DNA of 64,000 bases from Terfezia claveryi (lineage: Eukaryota > Ascomycota > Pezizomycetes > Pezizales > Pezizaceae), in the NCBI GenBank assembly GCA_015179025.1, contig WHUX01000214.1:26011-90010 (forward strand), written 5' to 3'. The notes under the pieces were generated by a model that was given only the letters and a program-made list of their open reading frames with translations, was not told the origin of the DNA and searched no databases. The stretch's first letter is position 1. Each line of letters begins with the position of its first letter. Below, piece after piece: positions 11,501 through 22,767 of this stretch. The translations under genes and the position numbers were made by a program.

Positions 11501-12039
11501 AATACATGAATTCCCATGAAACATATTACCTAGAGTGAACTCTGCACATATCTCAATACTACGACTACAATTTCCCAATATAACTATTACCAAGCCAGGC
11601 ATTGAATAGTACGGCACCTACAGAGGAAAGAGGACTATGCGATATTAGTCACTATCATGCTACTTTTCTTGTTATCCCTTATCTCATTGTCCTCAGAAAG
11701 TCTTAATTGTCAGCCTTAGCAGTCAGCCTTGGCAACTATGGTTATCATGTATATATACCTCTCTTTCCTATGCAATTTCATTTCATTCTGTATTCCAGCA
11801 CATTATGGTGAGTATTAGAGCAAGTAATAGAGTCAGTATGAGAGTGAGTATTGGAGCGAGTATTAGAGTGAGTGTTAGGGCAATTGAAGCAGCAAGTGCA
11901 TTCTATATATATATCTATTACTCAATACTTCTATGTATATAATTATTAGCAAATACAATGGATATTTAAGCTATATGCATATTCAATGGCTGCAATAGTG
12001 GCTATATACTTGGCTGTCATACATACAAGTGGTAAGCGG
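11501..12039. repeat. U-1 inverted right arm
   Basis: Reverse complement of about 2780-3380 of the left arm and homologous to the U-2 right arm (54740-55300). It includes the 12-bp S3 array (11812-11890). Divergence from the left arm is mainly by transitions. There is no gene. Confidence 0.8.
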
Positions 12040-12280
12040 ACTAGAGACATTCTGCTAATTAGGGATACTGCCCTCTAGGTATCATATAGAGAAGACACTA
12101 GAGGCATTTTGCTATATAGAGATGACCTCCTTTTAATATCCTATCTGGGAGACACCACTATCTCTGAATATCTCTAAGTGTCTCTGGAAGACATAACTGT
12201 CTACAAGAAACAAACTAGAGATATTCTGCTACTTAAGGATAACTTTGTTTTAATATTGTATCTAGGAGACACTATTGTTT
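12040..12280. repeat. Three diverged tandem units beginning ACTAGAG
   Basis: Units starting near 12040, 12097 and 12213 share ACTAGAG(A/G)(C/T)ATT(C/T)TGCTA and a later run like TATCTAGGAGACAC. Spacing is uneven (57 and 116 bp). The words TCTCTAAGTGTCTC recall the interior of the 248-bp elements at 37058 and 38341, but I could not align the two. Confidence 0.5.
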
Positions 12281-12367
12281 CTAAGTGTTCAATCTGAATA
12301 TCTCCAACTGATACTACTATCTCTAAGTGTCTCTGAGTATTTCTAAGAGACACTACTATCTTTGAAG

Positions 12368-13258
12368 AGATTAACTGGTAACTAATGATGCTTTATCTAA
12401 GTTCTAGGTATTATCTCCACTATTATCAAGGTCTCCTCTTCCTACTTAGAATTTCTCTTTTTGTTGGTCTAGTTCTATATCTAGATCATCATCATCTTTT
12501 AATAATTCTATATCTTCTAGTATATCTGCTTTATTATCTGGTTCTTTAGCTAACCTAGTCCTCCTTTCTCATATCTCAGGTACTTAACCTTTACATTTTG
12601 ATTAATCTTTTAGTATTCTCAGGAATGCTTCTAGAAGTTTTTTGCTATAATTGAAAAAATCCTCTGCTGTATGTGCTGATTGTTCTAAATGAGTGCTACT
12701 TATTATAAATACCATTATTTCTTCCCAGTTTACTATTACCTAATTCAGTTTTCTTAAAAGAGGAACAATAGGTTTCTTTGATTTTTTACTTGAAAATATA
12801 TTTATTTCTAAGTCTTTTTCTTTGAATAGGTATGGTATTAGCCATAAATACTGTTTTACTACAGCTCCTATCAAAAGTTAAGTATCTTCAAGATAATACT
12901 ATTAGGCATGTTCTATTGAATAAGTATATTTTAAAATTTTCTTAACTATGGAAAGATATCTATCCCAAAATTCTTTTGGTGTAAGAAGTAATATTATTTA
13001 TCTTATTGCTCATATAGGCCTTAAACTTTGAGTTTGAGAAAGAATGAATATCATCACACAACAGTAGCACCCATTCCAAATTTAAGTTGATCAGTCATTT
13101 CTTCATATATCGACCTGTGCTCTAGGAATATAAGTATTGTATTCTCTCTTTATCTATCTTCAAAGTCTTTATTCTCTTAGTTGTTCTTTCAATTTCTTTT
13201 AGTCTCTTTCTTATACCTATCCTGCTTGTTTAATATTAACTAAGATTAGCCAAACTGT
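12368..13258 (-). pseudogene. Unidentified, heavily mutated coding relic
   Basis: Read on the minus strand in one unshifted frame, this AT-rich stretch gives protein-like sequence: a Lys/Arg/Gln-rich start, then segments such as TPKEFWDRYLSIVKKILKY (near 12970) and AEDFFNYSKKLLEAFLRIL (near 12640), then an acidic tail with DDDDLDIELDQQKEKF (near 12470). About twenty stops interrupt it. All are TAA, TAG or TGA and could come from Gln or Arg codons by C-to-T. However, a stop count this high is close to chance for such AT content over the full length. The 12380-12880 part has fewer stops than expected. I do not recognise the family. It could be part of an older transposon. Confidence 0.3.
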
Positions 13259-13460
13259 ATACCTTCAATTAGCTAGTACTAGTATTACTCTCTTTTGGGC
13301 AAACTAGAAATCATAAATTTCTACAGAATTTTACTATATTGGACTTTTATACTTATAGGGAGCTCTTGATAAGCTCTTGCACTCTTCTTTCCCTAGTCCG
13401 TGACTTAGGCTTTCTACCTCAGTAGGTGATAGAGCCTTGGTCTTTCTACAAAGTTCTAAA
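13259..13460. other. AT-rich stretch, nothing recognised
   Basis: No repeat partner, open frame or RNA-like structure was seen. It ends with CTAAA (13456-13460), the likely target duplication of the solo LTR that follows. Confidence 0.5.
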
Positions 13461-13760
13461 TGTTAGGGGTGAGCTAGTGATCACGGTGATATCTGTCGGT
13501 ATGTCGGTATATAGAGTGCATGAAGGCATAATCACTAGGCTCGGGCCTAACTGTGCTAAAGGTACGAAGAATATAGCGAAGAATATAGACTGATTCATTC
13601 GATAGAGTAGAGTAACCCAGCGATACAAGACTTCGCTTGAGTCTTAGAGAACAATAACTAGATACAAGATGTGCGTGTATATATAGGAAAGCGGGGTTAA
13701 CTTCAGGCCACCCACCATCGGGTGAATGCCAGCCCGGCCTGTATAATCTCAGCCATAACA
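13461..13760 (-). repeat. Solo LTR (300 bp) of a family not otherwise present
   Basis: TGTTAGGGG...GCCATAACA has perfect TGTTA/TAACA ends and is flanked by CTAAA (13456-13460) and CTGAA (13761-13765), a five-base target duplication with one transition. Read on the minus strand it has a TATATATA box about 90 bp from the start, followed by a pyrimidine-rich leader, which suggests minus orientation. It is much more GC-rich than its surroundings and shows little RIP, so it is younger than the DNA around it. Two overlapping open frames across it are incidental. Confidence 0.75.
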
Positions 13761-13914
13761 CTGAAGGATCTATAAGAAGCCTTCTCTAAATATTATGAGG
13801 ATATCAAAGAAGCTTGCTCTTTGGACTTTAACTTGATATTAGAAGATAGTCAGATACTTAGAGGTCCTTCCCCTTCTACTTCAATAGTTTTATATTCTTT
13901 TATATTAAGATCCT

Positions 13915-13984
13915 AAGCCTAAATACCTCAAGCCTAAATACCTCAAGTCTCTATACCTCAAGCCTCTATACCTCTCCTATACCT
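13915..13984. repeat. 15-bp tandem repeat, about 4.7 copies
   Basis: Four units of AAGCCTAAATACCTC or one- to three-base variants, plus a partial copy. It lies just upstream of a gag-like relic. Confidence 0.8.
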
Positions 13985-14019
13985 ACCAACTTCAATACCT
14001 ATAAGACTTCCAAAAGCTA

Positions 14020-14870
14020 AGGATATCCTTCTGAAAAGCTTAAAGAATTTGCTGGTTCTCCTACAAACCTCTCTCTGTTCAATACTCAAATATGTAATAC
14101 ACTTAAAGTACATGATATTCCTATATATTATGCTAGAATACTTATAGGTAATAAGGAAGATAACTTTATATATATTGTGGTAAATACTATGGAGACCAAT
14201 GCAAACTATAAAGTAGGCGAGAACCTTTGTTTAGGTATTTCAAATAAGTTCACTGGAGTAGCATTCTAGTAGTGGAATAACTACAATTCAGTATATAAGC
14301 CAGTACCTAACTGCTAGAAGAAGGCCTTAAATACCCTTCATGTTTTAGATGACCTTATAGAAGTCTCTCTATTCAATCTCTTAGTTTAATAGTTTGACCC
14401 TACAGTAGATACCGAACAAGCAGTGAGCTAGAGCTAGATTTCTACTGCTGGAATCTACTCTATGAAAAGGCCTTAGAAGTAGTCCCCTTTTGAGGCTATA
14501 TGACTAGGCTTTGTACAAGAGCTGGTAAGGCTGTGTGGGGCTATAAATATAAAGCAATTTAGAACATATTCCCTAATTAGCTCAAAAAGTAAATAAAGAT
14601 GATAGCTACTAAAGACGAGTTCTAGAAAGATAAAATAGTAAGTATTAATACTTAATTGGTTAATTGGTTGGACATATCCTACCCTATATATCTAAAGCTA
14701 AGGTATATAACTAATGAATGCAAAAAAGATAAAAAGTATAGGGATAGTAAAGATAAAAGGAAGAAGTGTCAGTTTTATGGCTTTGAAGGTTACAATATCT
14801 TTGAGTACTATAGGATAAAGTTAGTGCAATAGCAGCTATAGTAGCATCAGCCCTTCAAAGTGCAATTAGG
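14020..14870 (+). pseudogene. Gag-like relic with a destroyed zinc knuckle
   Basis: A plus-strand frame is open for about 83 codons from 14023 (starting GYPSEKLKEFAGSP), then continues with clustered TAG/TAA stops. Near 14770 it reads CQFYGFEGYNIFEY. This keeps the spacing of a retroviral zinc knuckle (C-x2-C-x4-H-x4-C) with the last three ligands replaced by Tyr. Each replacement is one transition (TGT/TGC to TAT/TAC, CAC to TAC). The family is not the same as GypA, GypB or GypC gag as far as I can align. It is joined to GypA-a gag near 14870. Confidence 0.4.
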
Positions 14871-14874
14871 CCAA

Positions 14875-15986
14875 GGATAGCAAAATCACTGAAACTGCAA
14901 TACTTATTGAAGACTTCTTTTCATGCTAAGCTGACCTTACCTCCTGCCAAAACAACTTCGCGACTGCCTAGAATAATTTAGTCAACAAAAGAAGAACTAT
15001 CTAGATCTTGAATAGGACCCTAGATACAATCGGATTCTAAATAGCCCCAGTACTACAAGTATCACAAGCACCTAAAACCTAAGATCTCCCTACCCCACCA
15101 AAGTTTAATAGTGACAAGACTTGCCTAAAAGCTTGGAAAAATTCAATCAAGATCAAATTAATAGGGATGCTGTAAAGTTCCCTACTATTTAGAACTGATT
15201 AGCCTATGTATACAGCCTACTAGAGGGCATAGCTTTGGACTAGGTCCAACCCTATATGCTTAATGACAACTTCAACCTCCCTGACATTACTGCTTTATTC
15301 ACAATCCTCGACTATGCTTCTGAAGATCTAAATCCCATAGGTACAGCAACTCGTACTCTCTGAAAACTAAAACAGAGAGGATATGACCTCCTAGTATATG
15401 TGGCTGTATTCCCAAGGTTGGCAGTAGAGGTGGAGTAGAACAATTGGGTGAGGTGGGAACAATTCAAGAAAGGCCTAAATATTGACTTCAAAAAGGCCCT
15501 CCTACAATCTCAAGATATTAAGACTCTCGATGAATACATTAATTAGCCATCAAAGATGGAGCAAAAATTGGCTAGGTTAAGAGCTTAAACTAGTGCTTGT
15601 AGTACCTATTGGCCTGTGAGAGTACAGCACTCCCAAAGGAAAACATAGTAACTACAACTCTAGAACCCGAGCTCTCAAACCCAAGCTATAGCTAATAAGC
15701 CAGCCTACCCATCTCTTATAGTTGGTGACACTACCCCTATAGATTTATCATTAGGAAGGCCCCACCTAATACAAGAAGAGAGGGAATAACAGCATAACAA
15801 TGAGTTGTGTATTGCCTATGGGAAAGAGAATTACTTTATTTCAGCATGTACCCTCTACAAGAACTACTCCCTAAGTACCTATGCCATATCTGAGTCATGA
15901 ATTAAGGAAGTTGAAGAGTCGGGAAAAGGGGAGTCCCTTACCTAGTTACTGACACCAGCAAGAGACCTACCCAGAGTCATTTATCT
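14875..15986 (+). pseudogene. GypA-a gag, decayed
   Basis: Aligns with the gag of the best copy (44588-45790) and with the minus-strand gag at 32780-33700. Recognisable blocks are the LPTPPKFNSDKTCLKAW-like motif (about 15087), the LEGIALD..QPYMLNDNFNLP block (about 15215) and the knuckle region CIAYGKENYFISAC (about 15805), where the second Cys and the His are both Tyr. Stops from Gln and Trp codons are frequent. No 5' LTR is present; the element is truncated at about 14875 against an unrelated gag relic. Confidence 0.7.
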
Positions 15987-18972
15987 TTGTCTGCATCTTC
16001 TTTACCTGTACCTATATCTATTAATGAATCTCGCTTGTTTGGTGAGCTTTTTGTAGTATCAATAACTATTAAATTCAATGGTAAAACAGTAGTAACATCA
16101 GCTCTCATAGATTATAGTACTTCAGGGATAGCCTTTATTGATCAAACCTTCATTAGTAAAAACTCTATATCAACCTCCAAGTTAAAGACCCACTGCCTTC
16201 CCGATGTCATTGATAGCCACCCTATCTCTTCTACAGCTATTATCCACCTAGCATGTCTACCAAGTGTCATAGGAGACCATTTAGAGGAACTCTTAATATT
16301 TATAACCAAACTAAAATATTCAATTGTCCTTGTAATCCCCTGGCTTAGAATACATGATATGTTAGTCAGCTTCAGCTTTTATACCTTGCAACTCAACAGC
16401 TATTATTGTAGGAAGAACAGTGGAGGTTCAAAAGTCACTGTCACAGAGCTATGCATATTACCACCCCTAATAATCTACCCAAGCCAGATAGTATACCAGC
16501 TCATATACATTAATGCTACCTACTGCCTTATTTCCCTCATTCATCTCATTTCTTTTGTCTCCCCTATTCAACCTCCCCCAAAGTCTCTAGATATTAGCTT
16601 TATTTAAGCAGAAGCTTTCACTTACCTTACTAGAAGATATAAGCTGAAGGTGCATGCCCTTTCTATATATGGAGTGAACCTAGAAATCAATAAGACAAGG
16701 TCTAGGGGGGAATGGAAGTCCATAGTTCTAGGCAAATACCATAAATTCATTGACTTGTTTTCACAAAAGGCTTTAGAGAAGCTTGCACCTTACTGACCAT
16801 ATGAGTATATAATTCTACTGATAGAAGGTAAAACCGCTCTTTATAGCCCATTCTATAGAATGTTCTTACTAGAATTGGAGGCCCTGAAGAAATACTTAGA
16901 GGAAAACTTCAACTAAAGCTTCATCTACTATAGCACCTCTCCAGCAGGTGCACCTATATTGTTTGTGAAGAAATCGGATAACTTCCTTAAGTTGTGCATA
17001 GATTATCGAAGCCTGAATGAGATTAGGGTAAAAAACAAGTACTTTTTACCCCTGATCTAGAAGACATTAGTCAGGCTCTCCAAGGCTAAATTGTTTACTA
17101 AATTGGATCTGAGAGGAGCCTATAACTTGATACGAATTGCTGAGGGGGAGGAGTGGAAAACTACATTCCAGATATAATATAACTATTTTGAGTATAATGT
17201 GATGCCCTTTAGCCTAACCAATACCCCCGCCTCTTTCTAACACTTTATTAATGATATTCTGTGGTACTTTCTAAATGTATTCTTCACTACCTACCTGGAT
17301 GGTATCCTCATCTACTTGGATACCCTAGTGGAACACAAAGTCCATGTTCAACAAGTGCTAGAGAAGCTGGAGGGAGCTGGGTTATATTTGAAGCTGGCAA
17401 AGTGCAAGTTCCATATGTAGAAGGTCAAGTATTTAGGGCTGATTATTACTACCGAGGATACCCAAATAGACCCTGCAAAGGTTGCTGTAATTCAGGAGTA
17501 GGAAACTCTAGCCAATCTCAAGAATGTATAGGCCTTCCTAGAATTCGCCAACTTCTACTGCCAGTTTATACTGGAATACTTGAAGATTATGGCACCCTTG
17601 ATAGCATTTATAAGAACAAAGGGTATGGACAAAAGCTAGCACTTCCAGTAGAGTTTAGAAGCCTAGTTTACTTTCGAAAAGCTTAAAGAAGCCTTCTGTT
17701 CAGCCCTAATCCTGGCCCATTTTGATCCCAATAGTAAGTGTATCATAGAAACAGATGCCTCTAACTATGTCTCTGCTAGAATCCTGTTCTAGTATGTCAA
17801 TAGAGTTCTCCACTTAGTAGTCTATTTCTCAAAAAAGCACTCTAAAGCAGAGTATAATTATGAGATCTATAATAAAATATTAATAGTTATTGGATGAGCT
17901 TTTGAGGAATAGAAGCCCCACCTAGAGATAGTAAAAGGGGTTATCGAAGTCTTTTCCAACCACAAGAACCTGGAATACTTTATAACCACTAAGTTGCTAA
18001 ATTGCTGGCAGGCTAGGTAGTTAGAATTCCTCTCCTATTTCAACTTCAAGATTAAGTACCATCTAGGAAAGGCTAGTAGGAAGCTAGATGCATTAACTAG
18101 AAGGTCAGGAGACCTTCTAAAGGGGGGGGGATTAAAGGTTAAAACACTAGAACCAGGGGATATTGAAGCCAGAAAACTTAGATATTACTGTAAATAGTCT
18201 TGCCAAAGTTGAAAGCCTTACTGAGGGTATAGCTAGAGAAGAAGAACCAACATGCTTACAACAACTAGTAAGGGAAGCCTATAAAAATAATGAGTTGGCC
18301 AAAGACATTATTACAGCTATAGGCACCAATCAATACTGCCATACTGAGATCTTCCTAGTGGAATGCAAGGTCTAGGATAGCCTCCTCTACTACCTGGATT
18401 GCATCTACATGCTCGCAGACTCCAAACTTCACCTGCAACTAATCAAGAAACACTATGATACCCTGGCTATTAGTCATCCTAGAGTAGCTAAAACATTAGA
18501 GCTACTGACTAGACAATATATATAGATCTACTAGTGGAAGGAAGTAAAACAGTATATATGGAACTGTTATGTCTGCAAGCATGCAAAACCCACCTGTTAT
18601 GCCCCCTATGGAACTTTGAAGCCTCTCGAGATCCCAAATAGACTTTGGCAACATTTGACTATGGACTTCATGACTGGGTTGCCAGAGGACTCGGGGTTTA
18701 ATGCTATCCTAATAGTGGTAGATTAGTTAACAAAAATGAGGTATGTTATACCTTATCTAGATACCTGCTCTACTCTGGAGTTAGCCAACCTCTACCTTAA
18801 CAATATATACCAATACTATGAACTACCTGAATCGATTGTATTTGACTGAGACCCACAGTTTACCTCAGACTTCTAGCAAACGTTCTGTGAACTTCTGGGA
18901 ATCAAAGTACAACTGTCAATAGCTTATTACCCCCAAACAAATGGCCAATTGAAAAGAATGAATGCTATTATA
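15987..18972 (+). pseudogene. GypA-a pol, decayed (protease to integrase)
   Basis: Ty3/Gypsy polyprotein relic. The protease frame 15987-16607 is still open for 206 codons, but its active site reads LIDYSTSG where sister copies read LIDCGASG, three G-to-A type changes. RT spans about 16900-17460 with catalytic box YLDG. RNase H is at about 17690-18060, H2C2 at about 18430-18600, and the integrase core at about 18650-18960. Frames shift and stop throughout. It is interrupted after the integrase glutamate region by the solo GypC LTR. It encodes nothing functional. Confidence 0.8.
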
Positions 18973-19691
18973 TGTAATGAATATTACTAGACAGTATTCA
19001 TTCAGTACCATTTATACAATCTATATCTGTAGGCACGGACGTTTGTATATTTCGGTTCTGCTGAGGTAAGACCTCAGAAGGGTAGGGAGATTACTATGTA
19101 GGAAGTTCCCAGTGGGAACAGTAATTAACTGGTGTAACCTAACTTATATCATTTGTGCTATCTAAGCTATATGATCTTGATCTGATCAGAATATAGGCTT
19201 GCTTGATCTGTGTGCTTGCTTGTTGCTTCTTGTCTTTCTGTGGATTCCAGAGGGAATCCAGCAGCCTATTTATACTCCTCTAAGATCTGATGACTAAGGA
19301 AATAAATACAATAAAAGGTGGCACACCAGAAGGTGGTGCGCTGTATAAAAGGGGTCATGTGGACATAGTAATGAGTTATATGCCTTAAACAATGGTCATG
19401 TGGCTATAGTAATGAGTCACAAGCCTTAAACAATAGTCATGTGGCCATAATAATGAGTCACACACCTTAAACAGAGGTCATGCAGCCATAATGAGGGTGT
19501 CTTCATATGGCAAGTGCTATGGAACTTCCTATGGCAGATTCCGCGTGCTATGGACGCTTATAAAGCAATAGGAGGTAGTTGAAGGCTATTCCTTCAACCA
19601 AGAGGCTTAGTTATATAACATAGTAGTAATATAGGAAATACAAAAGTATATAATCAAAAATATAAGCAATGAAATAATGTTCTCTATTACA
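18973..19691 (-). repeat. Solo LTR of GypC (719 bp) inside GypA-a
   Basis: Matches the GypC-2 LTR at 58073-58739 over its length (TGTAATGAAT...CTATTACA). It is flanked by TTATA (18968-18972) and TTATG (19692-19696), a five-base target duplication with one transition. GypA reads straight through when it is removed. It is longer than the 667-bp LTR because it has an extra unit of a roughly 41-bp tandem repeat (GTCATGTGGCCATAGTAATG...; about 19340-19500) and a short extra pyrimidine stretch. Solo LTRs arise by LTR-LTR recombination. Confidence 0.85.
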
Positions 19692-20578
19692 TTATGTAAT
19701 AGTATCTACAAGTATTCGTCAATTACCACCAGAACAACTGGGTCTCGTTGCTGGCAACCTGTAAATTTGCTGCCAACAACTAGTACTTAGAGTCTTCACA
19801 AACCTCCCCCTTCCTGGCCAATCATAGTTGGCACACCTGATTCGTAAATACCTTAGTACCACTAAAGAAAGTCCACCCTCCTACTAAAGAATTTATGGCT
19901 GGAATAGCTGAACTCCACCATACCCTAAAAACTAAGTTAGGATATACCTAAGCCAGGCAAGTTGAGTATACTAATGGATCACGGTTGCTAGCCTCTAAAT
20001 AATAGCCAGGAGATAAGGTATAGCTCTCCAGGTAACACTTCCAGACAAAATATCCTTCTCATCAGCTGGATTATAAGTTCCTGGGGCCGTATGAGGTATT
20101 AGGGAATATAGGTACTTACATCTACCAGTTGAATTTCCCTAAAAATCTTAAATGCCACTCGGTCATTCATGTCTTGAATATTGAACCAGCTGCCAATGAT
20201 CCCCTCCTCGGGCAAGAACACTTTCCACCTCCTCCTATAGTGATTGCAGGTGAAGTGGAGTAGGAGGTTGAGGAGTTACTAGATTTTCAAAAGTACTATA
20301 GGTAAGTTCAATATAAGTTCAAGTAGTTAGGAGATGAGAAGACTACCTGGCCAGCTACAGAGGACTTAGAGAATGCGCAGGATCTAGTCACCCTGTTCTA
20401 CCAGCGATACCTTAGGAAGCCTCGCCTAGTTGACTAAAGTCCAAATGATAGGTCTTTATTATTATTTATATTTGAGGTTCTTGTTCTTGCACTTATTGTT
20501 ATTTCCTGTAGCGATTTTGCTGGTTGTTGTGCCTAAAACCTCCTTGTTGCTGGAGCGCTACCTTTAAAGGAGGGATAG
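19692..20578 (+). pseudogene. GypA-a integrase C-terminus and chromodomain, decayed
   Basis: Continues the pol frame after the solo LTR. It holds the GPY/F-like region (about 20085) and a chromodomain-like segment (about 20260-20430) with W/Q/stop replacements, ending near 20437. The purine-rich tract AAAGGAGGGATAG precedes the LTR. Chromodomains of chromovirus integrases direct insertion to heterochromatin. Confidence 0.75.
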
Positions 20579-21056
20579 TATCACAATGGTATGCTTAGTT
20601 GTCTTTATCATCACCTGCAATCACAGGTGATAGGATATTGCCTTAGTCCTAAACAGGACATTCATTAGTTATCTCCTTGTTATTGCTTTAGATGGGTTAT
20701 CACCTGTAGTGTAGGTGATAAGTTATTGCTATCCTAGTTAGCTCCCAAGATGGGGATCTTAGGAAGATTATTCGTTCCATTGCCTTAGCTCAAAATCATG
20801 TATATATAGCTCCTGTCCCTTATACTAATATTGGATCTCTATCTAACATTTTGTATACCCAATATAGAACCTTGCTTCTCCCAGTGCTTGTGCACCTCCC
20901 TTATACACCTCTTTGTCTCATAAATAGCTCTGTAGAATAGCTGTCTCTCTCCAATACATGCAGAAACTACTTCTACATATCTTTTATCCTTGCCTCTTAC
21001 CTCCTGCCCTAGCCCAATCCTAGCCTTCTACTGGTTATACATATAGCATTCCTGCA
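20579..21056 (+). repeat. GypA-a 3' LTR, truncated
   Basis: Starts TATCACAATGG (TG changed to TA) and follows the GypA LTR to the GTTATACATATAGCATTCC segment, then breaks near 21050-21056 into the gag of another GypA copy. About 25-100 bp of the LTR end are missing. A GypA LTR end in the opposite orientation lies at 37456-37555; see the inversion finding. Confidence 0.75.
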
Positions 21057-21749
21057 GAGTTCTCCAAGCTAGCAACAGAAGTATTGTGGAATGACCAGTC
21101 AAAGCTCAAGCAGTTCCAGGAGTAACTGAATGACGAGCTTCAACAAGTTATAGTCATCCTCCCAGAGACCAAGAGTATCAACGAATTAATCGACTAGGCA
21201 TCCAGGGTGGAACAACAGATAGCTAGGTTTAGACACTGCCCTACCTTCCGCCCTACTACTGGCTTACCTCAGCAACCACAGCAACATCACCAACAACAGC
21301 AACTGACCCCCAAGCTTGCCCAAGTTCCGGCCTTAGCTAACAAACTTGCATACATATCATTGGTTGCAGGAGGGACCACCCTTATGGATCTCTCGTCTAG
21401 GAGACCCTGCCTCACCTAGCAGGAAAGGGACCACTGCCACACTAACGGTTTGTGCATTGCATGCGGAAAGGGGGACCACTTCATTGTGGCATGTCCCCTC
21501 CATAAGAACCGCTCCCTAGCCGCCTATGCCATCTCCAAATCATGGATTGAAGAAGATGGTAAGGAGTCAGGAAAAGGGGAGTTCCTTGCCTAGTTACTGA
21601 CACTAGTAAGGGACCTGCCTAGGGTCATTTATCTTTGTCTGCATTTTCTTTACTTATATCTATTCCTGTTGATGAGTTTCACCTGTTTGGTGAACACTTT
21701 GTTGTACCTATAACTGTCAAGTTCAATGATAAAACATTGGTTACATCAG
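21057..21749 (+). pseudogene. GypA-c: gag C-terminus and protease start
   Basis: Begins inside gag at the block equivalent to EFSRLAAELNWNDEAKLDQF of the best copy and continues through a Gln/Pro-rich stretch (LPQQPQQHHQQQQ, about 21265) to a complete CCHC knuckle CIACGKGDHFIVAC (about 21455) and the start of protease. Only a few stops (TAG for Gln) occur, so decay is moderate. It is cut at 21749 by GypB-2; the last five bases ATCAG (21745-21749) are the target duplication. The missing N-terminal gag and 5' LTR of this element are probably those at 37651-39047 on the minus strand. Confidence 0.8.
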
Positions 21750-22365
21750 TGTTACAGGCGAGCTGTAACTACGAGAATACTTCGGGGAAAGGGATAGATA
21801 GTAGCGGAGTAAAGTATAAACGCAGCTATAACTCGGGTGTAATGCGAACTCGATAAGAGTAAAGCTATATGAGACTTAGATCACCGCTTGGGTCTTATTG
21901 TATTAACTATATAAAAGCGGTAGCTTATATAGAAGCATTGATCTGATAACTCGTTATCAGATCTGACGACACTTCCTATAATGGCTTAGTAGCACTGACG
22001 TCAGGTAGTTGTCTAGAACAGGAAGACGCTTCCTGTTTAGGAACTCTGCAGGCTGACATACATTGTTTAGGCAGCCCGAACTACAACGCTTTGCAGTCAG
22101 GCTGTCTTACAGGAGATAAGCTTGAATACAACGAATAACAACATAGGAATATCATATATTAGAACATTATAGAAACACACTGAAGAGAATACATGCACGA
22201 GATCCAATATCAGAGAACACAAACTTCCTTTACCCAATCCCTTTAACGTATGTACTCCCGACGTACTACCCGCATCTGTATGGGTGATCAGGCCATCACA
22301 GTCAGCAATGTAGTAGGGTATTGGTTATCCCGGTGGAGGGTAGGTCTCTTACCTGAGTCGTAATA
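21750..22365 (-). repeat. GypB-2 3' LTR
   Basis: 616 bp, TGTTACAGGCG to ...GTCGTAATA on the plus strand. It contains two TATATAA-like boxes in minus orientation and an 11-bp inverted repeat (21940-21950 and 21953-21963, arms GATCTGATAAC/GTTATCAGATC around TC), which the second LTR keeps in slightly altered form. Confidence 0.93.
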
Positions 22366-22384
22366 TTACTCCCCGTTTCCAGGC
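22366..22384 (-). other. GypB-2 polypurine tract
   Basis: Read on the minus strand, GGAAACGGGGAGTAA directly precedes the 3' LTR, the expected site for priming the second DNA strand. Confidence 0.75.
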
Positions 22385-22473
22385 AGCTGTCCACAGCTGA
22401 ATACAAGTTTCTCCTGACCCTAGGTTTGGAACAAGTACTTAGTAAAGACTCAGGTAACGGCGGTGGCTAGGTA

Positions 22474-22767
22474 CTAACCAAATATCATTAGATACCTCTC
22501 TCCCTGACAGGGTACCACAAGACCGGTGTGTCTACACATGCTTGCCATGGCCATTAAAAACCAAACCTCTCGCCAAAAAACCCACAGGGAAAAGGTGACG
22601 AGTAGGAGAGTAAAAGGTACCATGTCTTCACTCATAAAACACTGGACGTAGGTCCAAGCCTCAGACATCTCTCTCATCTCGTGGCTTATTGGAGAACTTC
22701 TCTCGGTACTCTCTGAGCTTCTCTGGGCAGTTATCCAACTTGTCAAAGGTCTCCCAAGTGTCTTCAA
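22474..22767 (-). other. GypB-2 3' reading frame with a hydrophobic segment
   Basis: A 97-codon minus-strand frame overlaps the chromodomain end in another frame and runs beyond it towards the LTR. It contains a hydrophobic run (VPFTLLLVTFSLWVFW, about 22570-22620). The decayed GypB-1 keeps the homologous DNA at 1-120. It may be only 3' untranslated sequence; no envelope-like or other family is recognised. Confidence 0.25.

Larger units (their letters stand above)
2464..12039. mobile_element. U-1: large non-coding repeat element, interrupted by Copia CopD
   Basis: The left end (TATCAGCAAGAAAAATG) matches the left end of U-2 at 42692 with transitions. The flanking GypA bases end in AA at an AA of the empty site. 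From the left it holds a 29-bp repeat array, a conserved arm, a 12-bp array, a TATA-rich array, a 24-bp array and a spacer; then CopD; then a TATA-rich array and an inverted copy of the left arm (11501-12039). No open frame resembles a transposase, Rep/helicase or any other known protein; long frames here are created by the tandem repeats. The right terminus is not recognisable beyond about 12039, so U-1 is truncated or eroded there. Confidence 0.6.

Noticed and set aside
12368..13258. Idea that this relic is a tyrosine recombinase of a giant fungal mobile element, or a Rep/helicase protein for the U elements
   Set aside because: No catalytic motif of either family could be found in the readable segments.
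13446..13761. Two overlapping minus-strand frames (60 and 95 codons)
   Set aside because: They coincide exactly with a solo LTR that has its own ends and target duplication.
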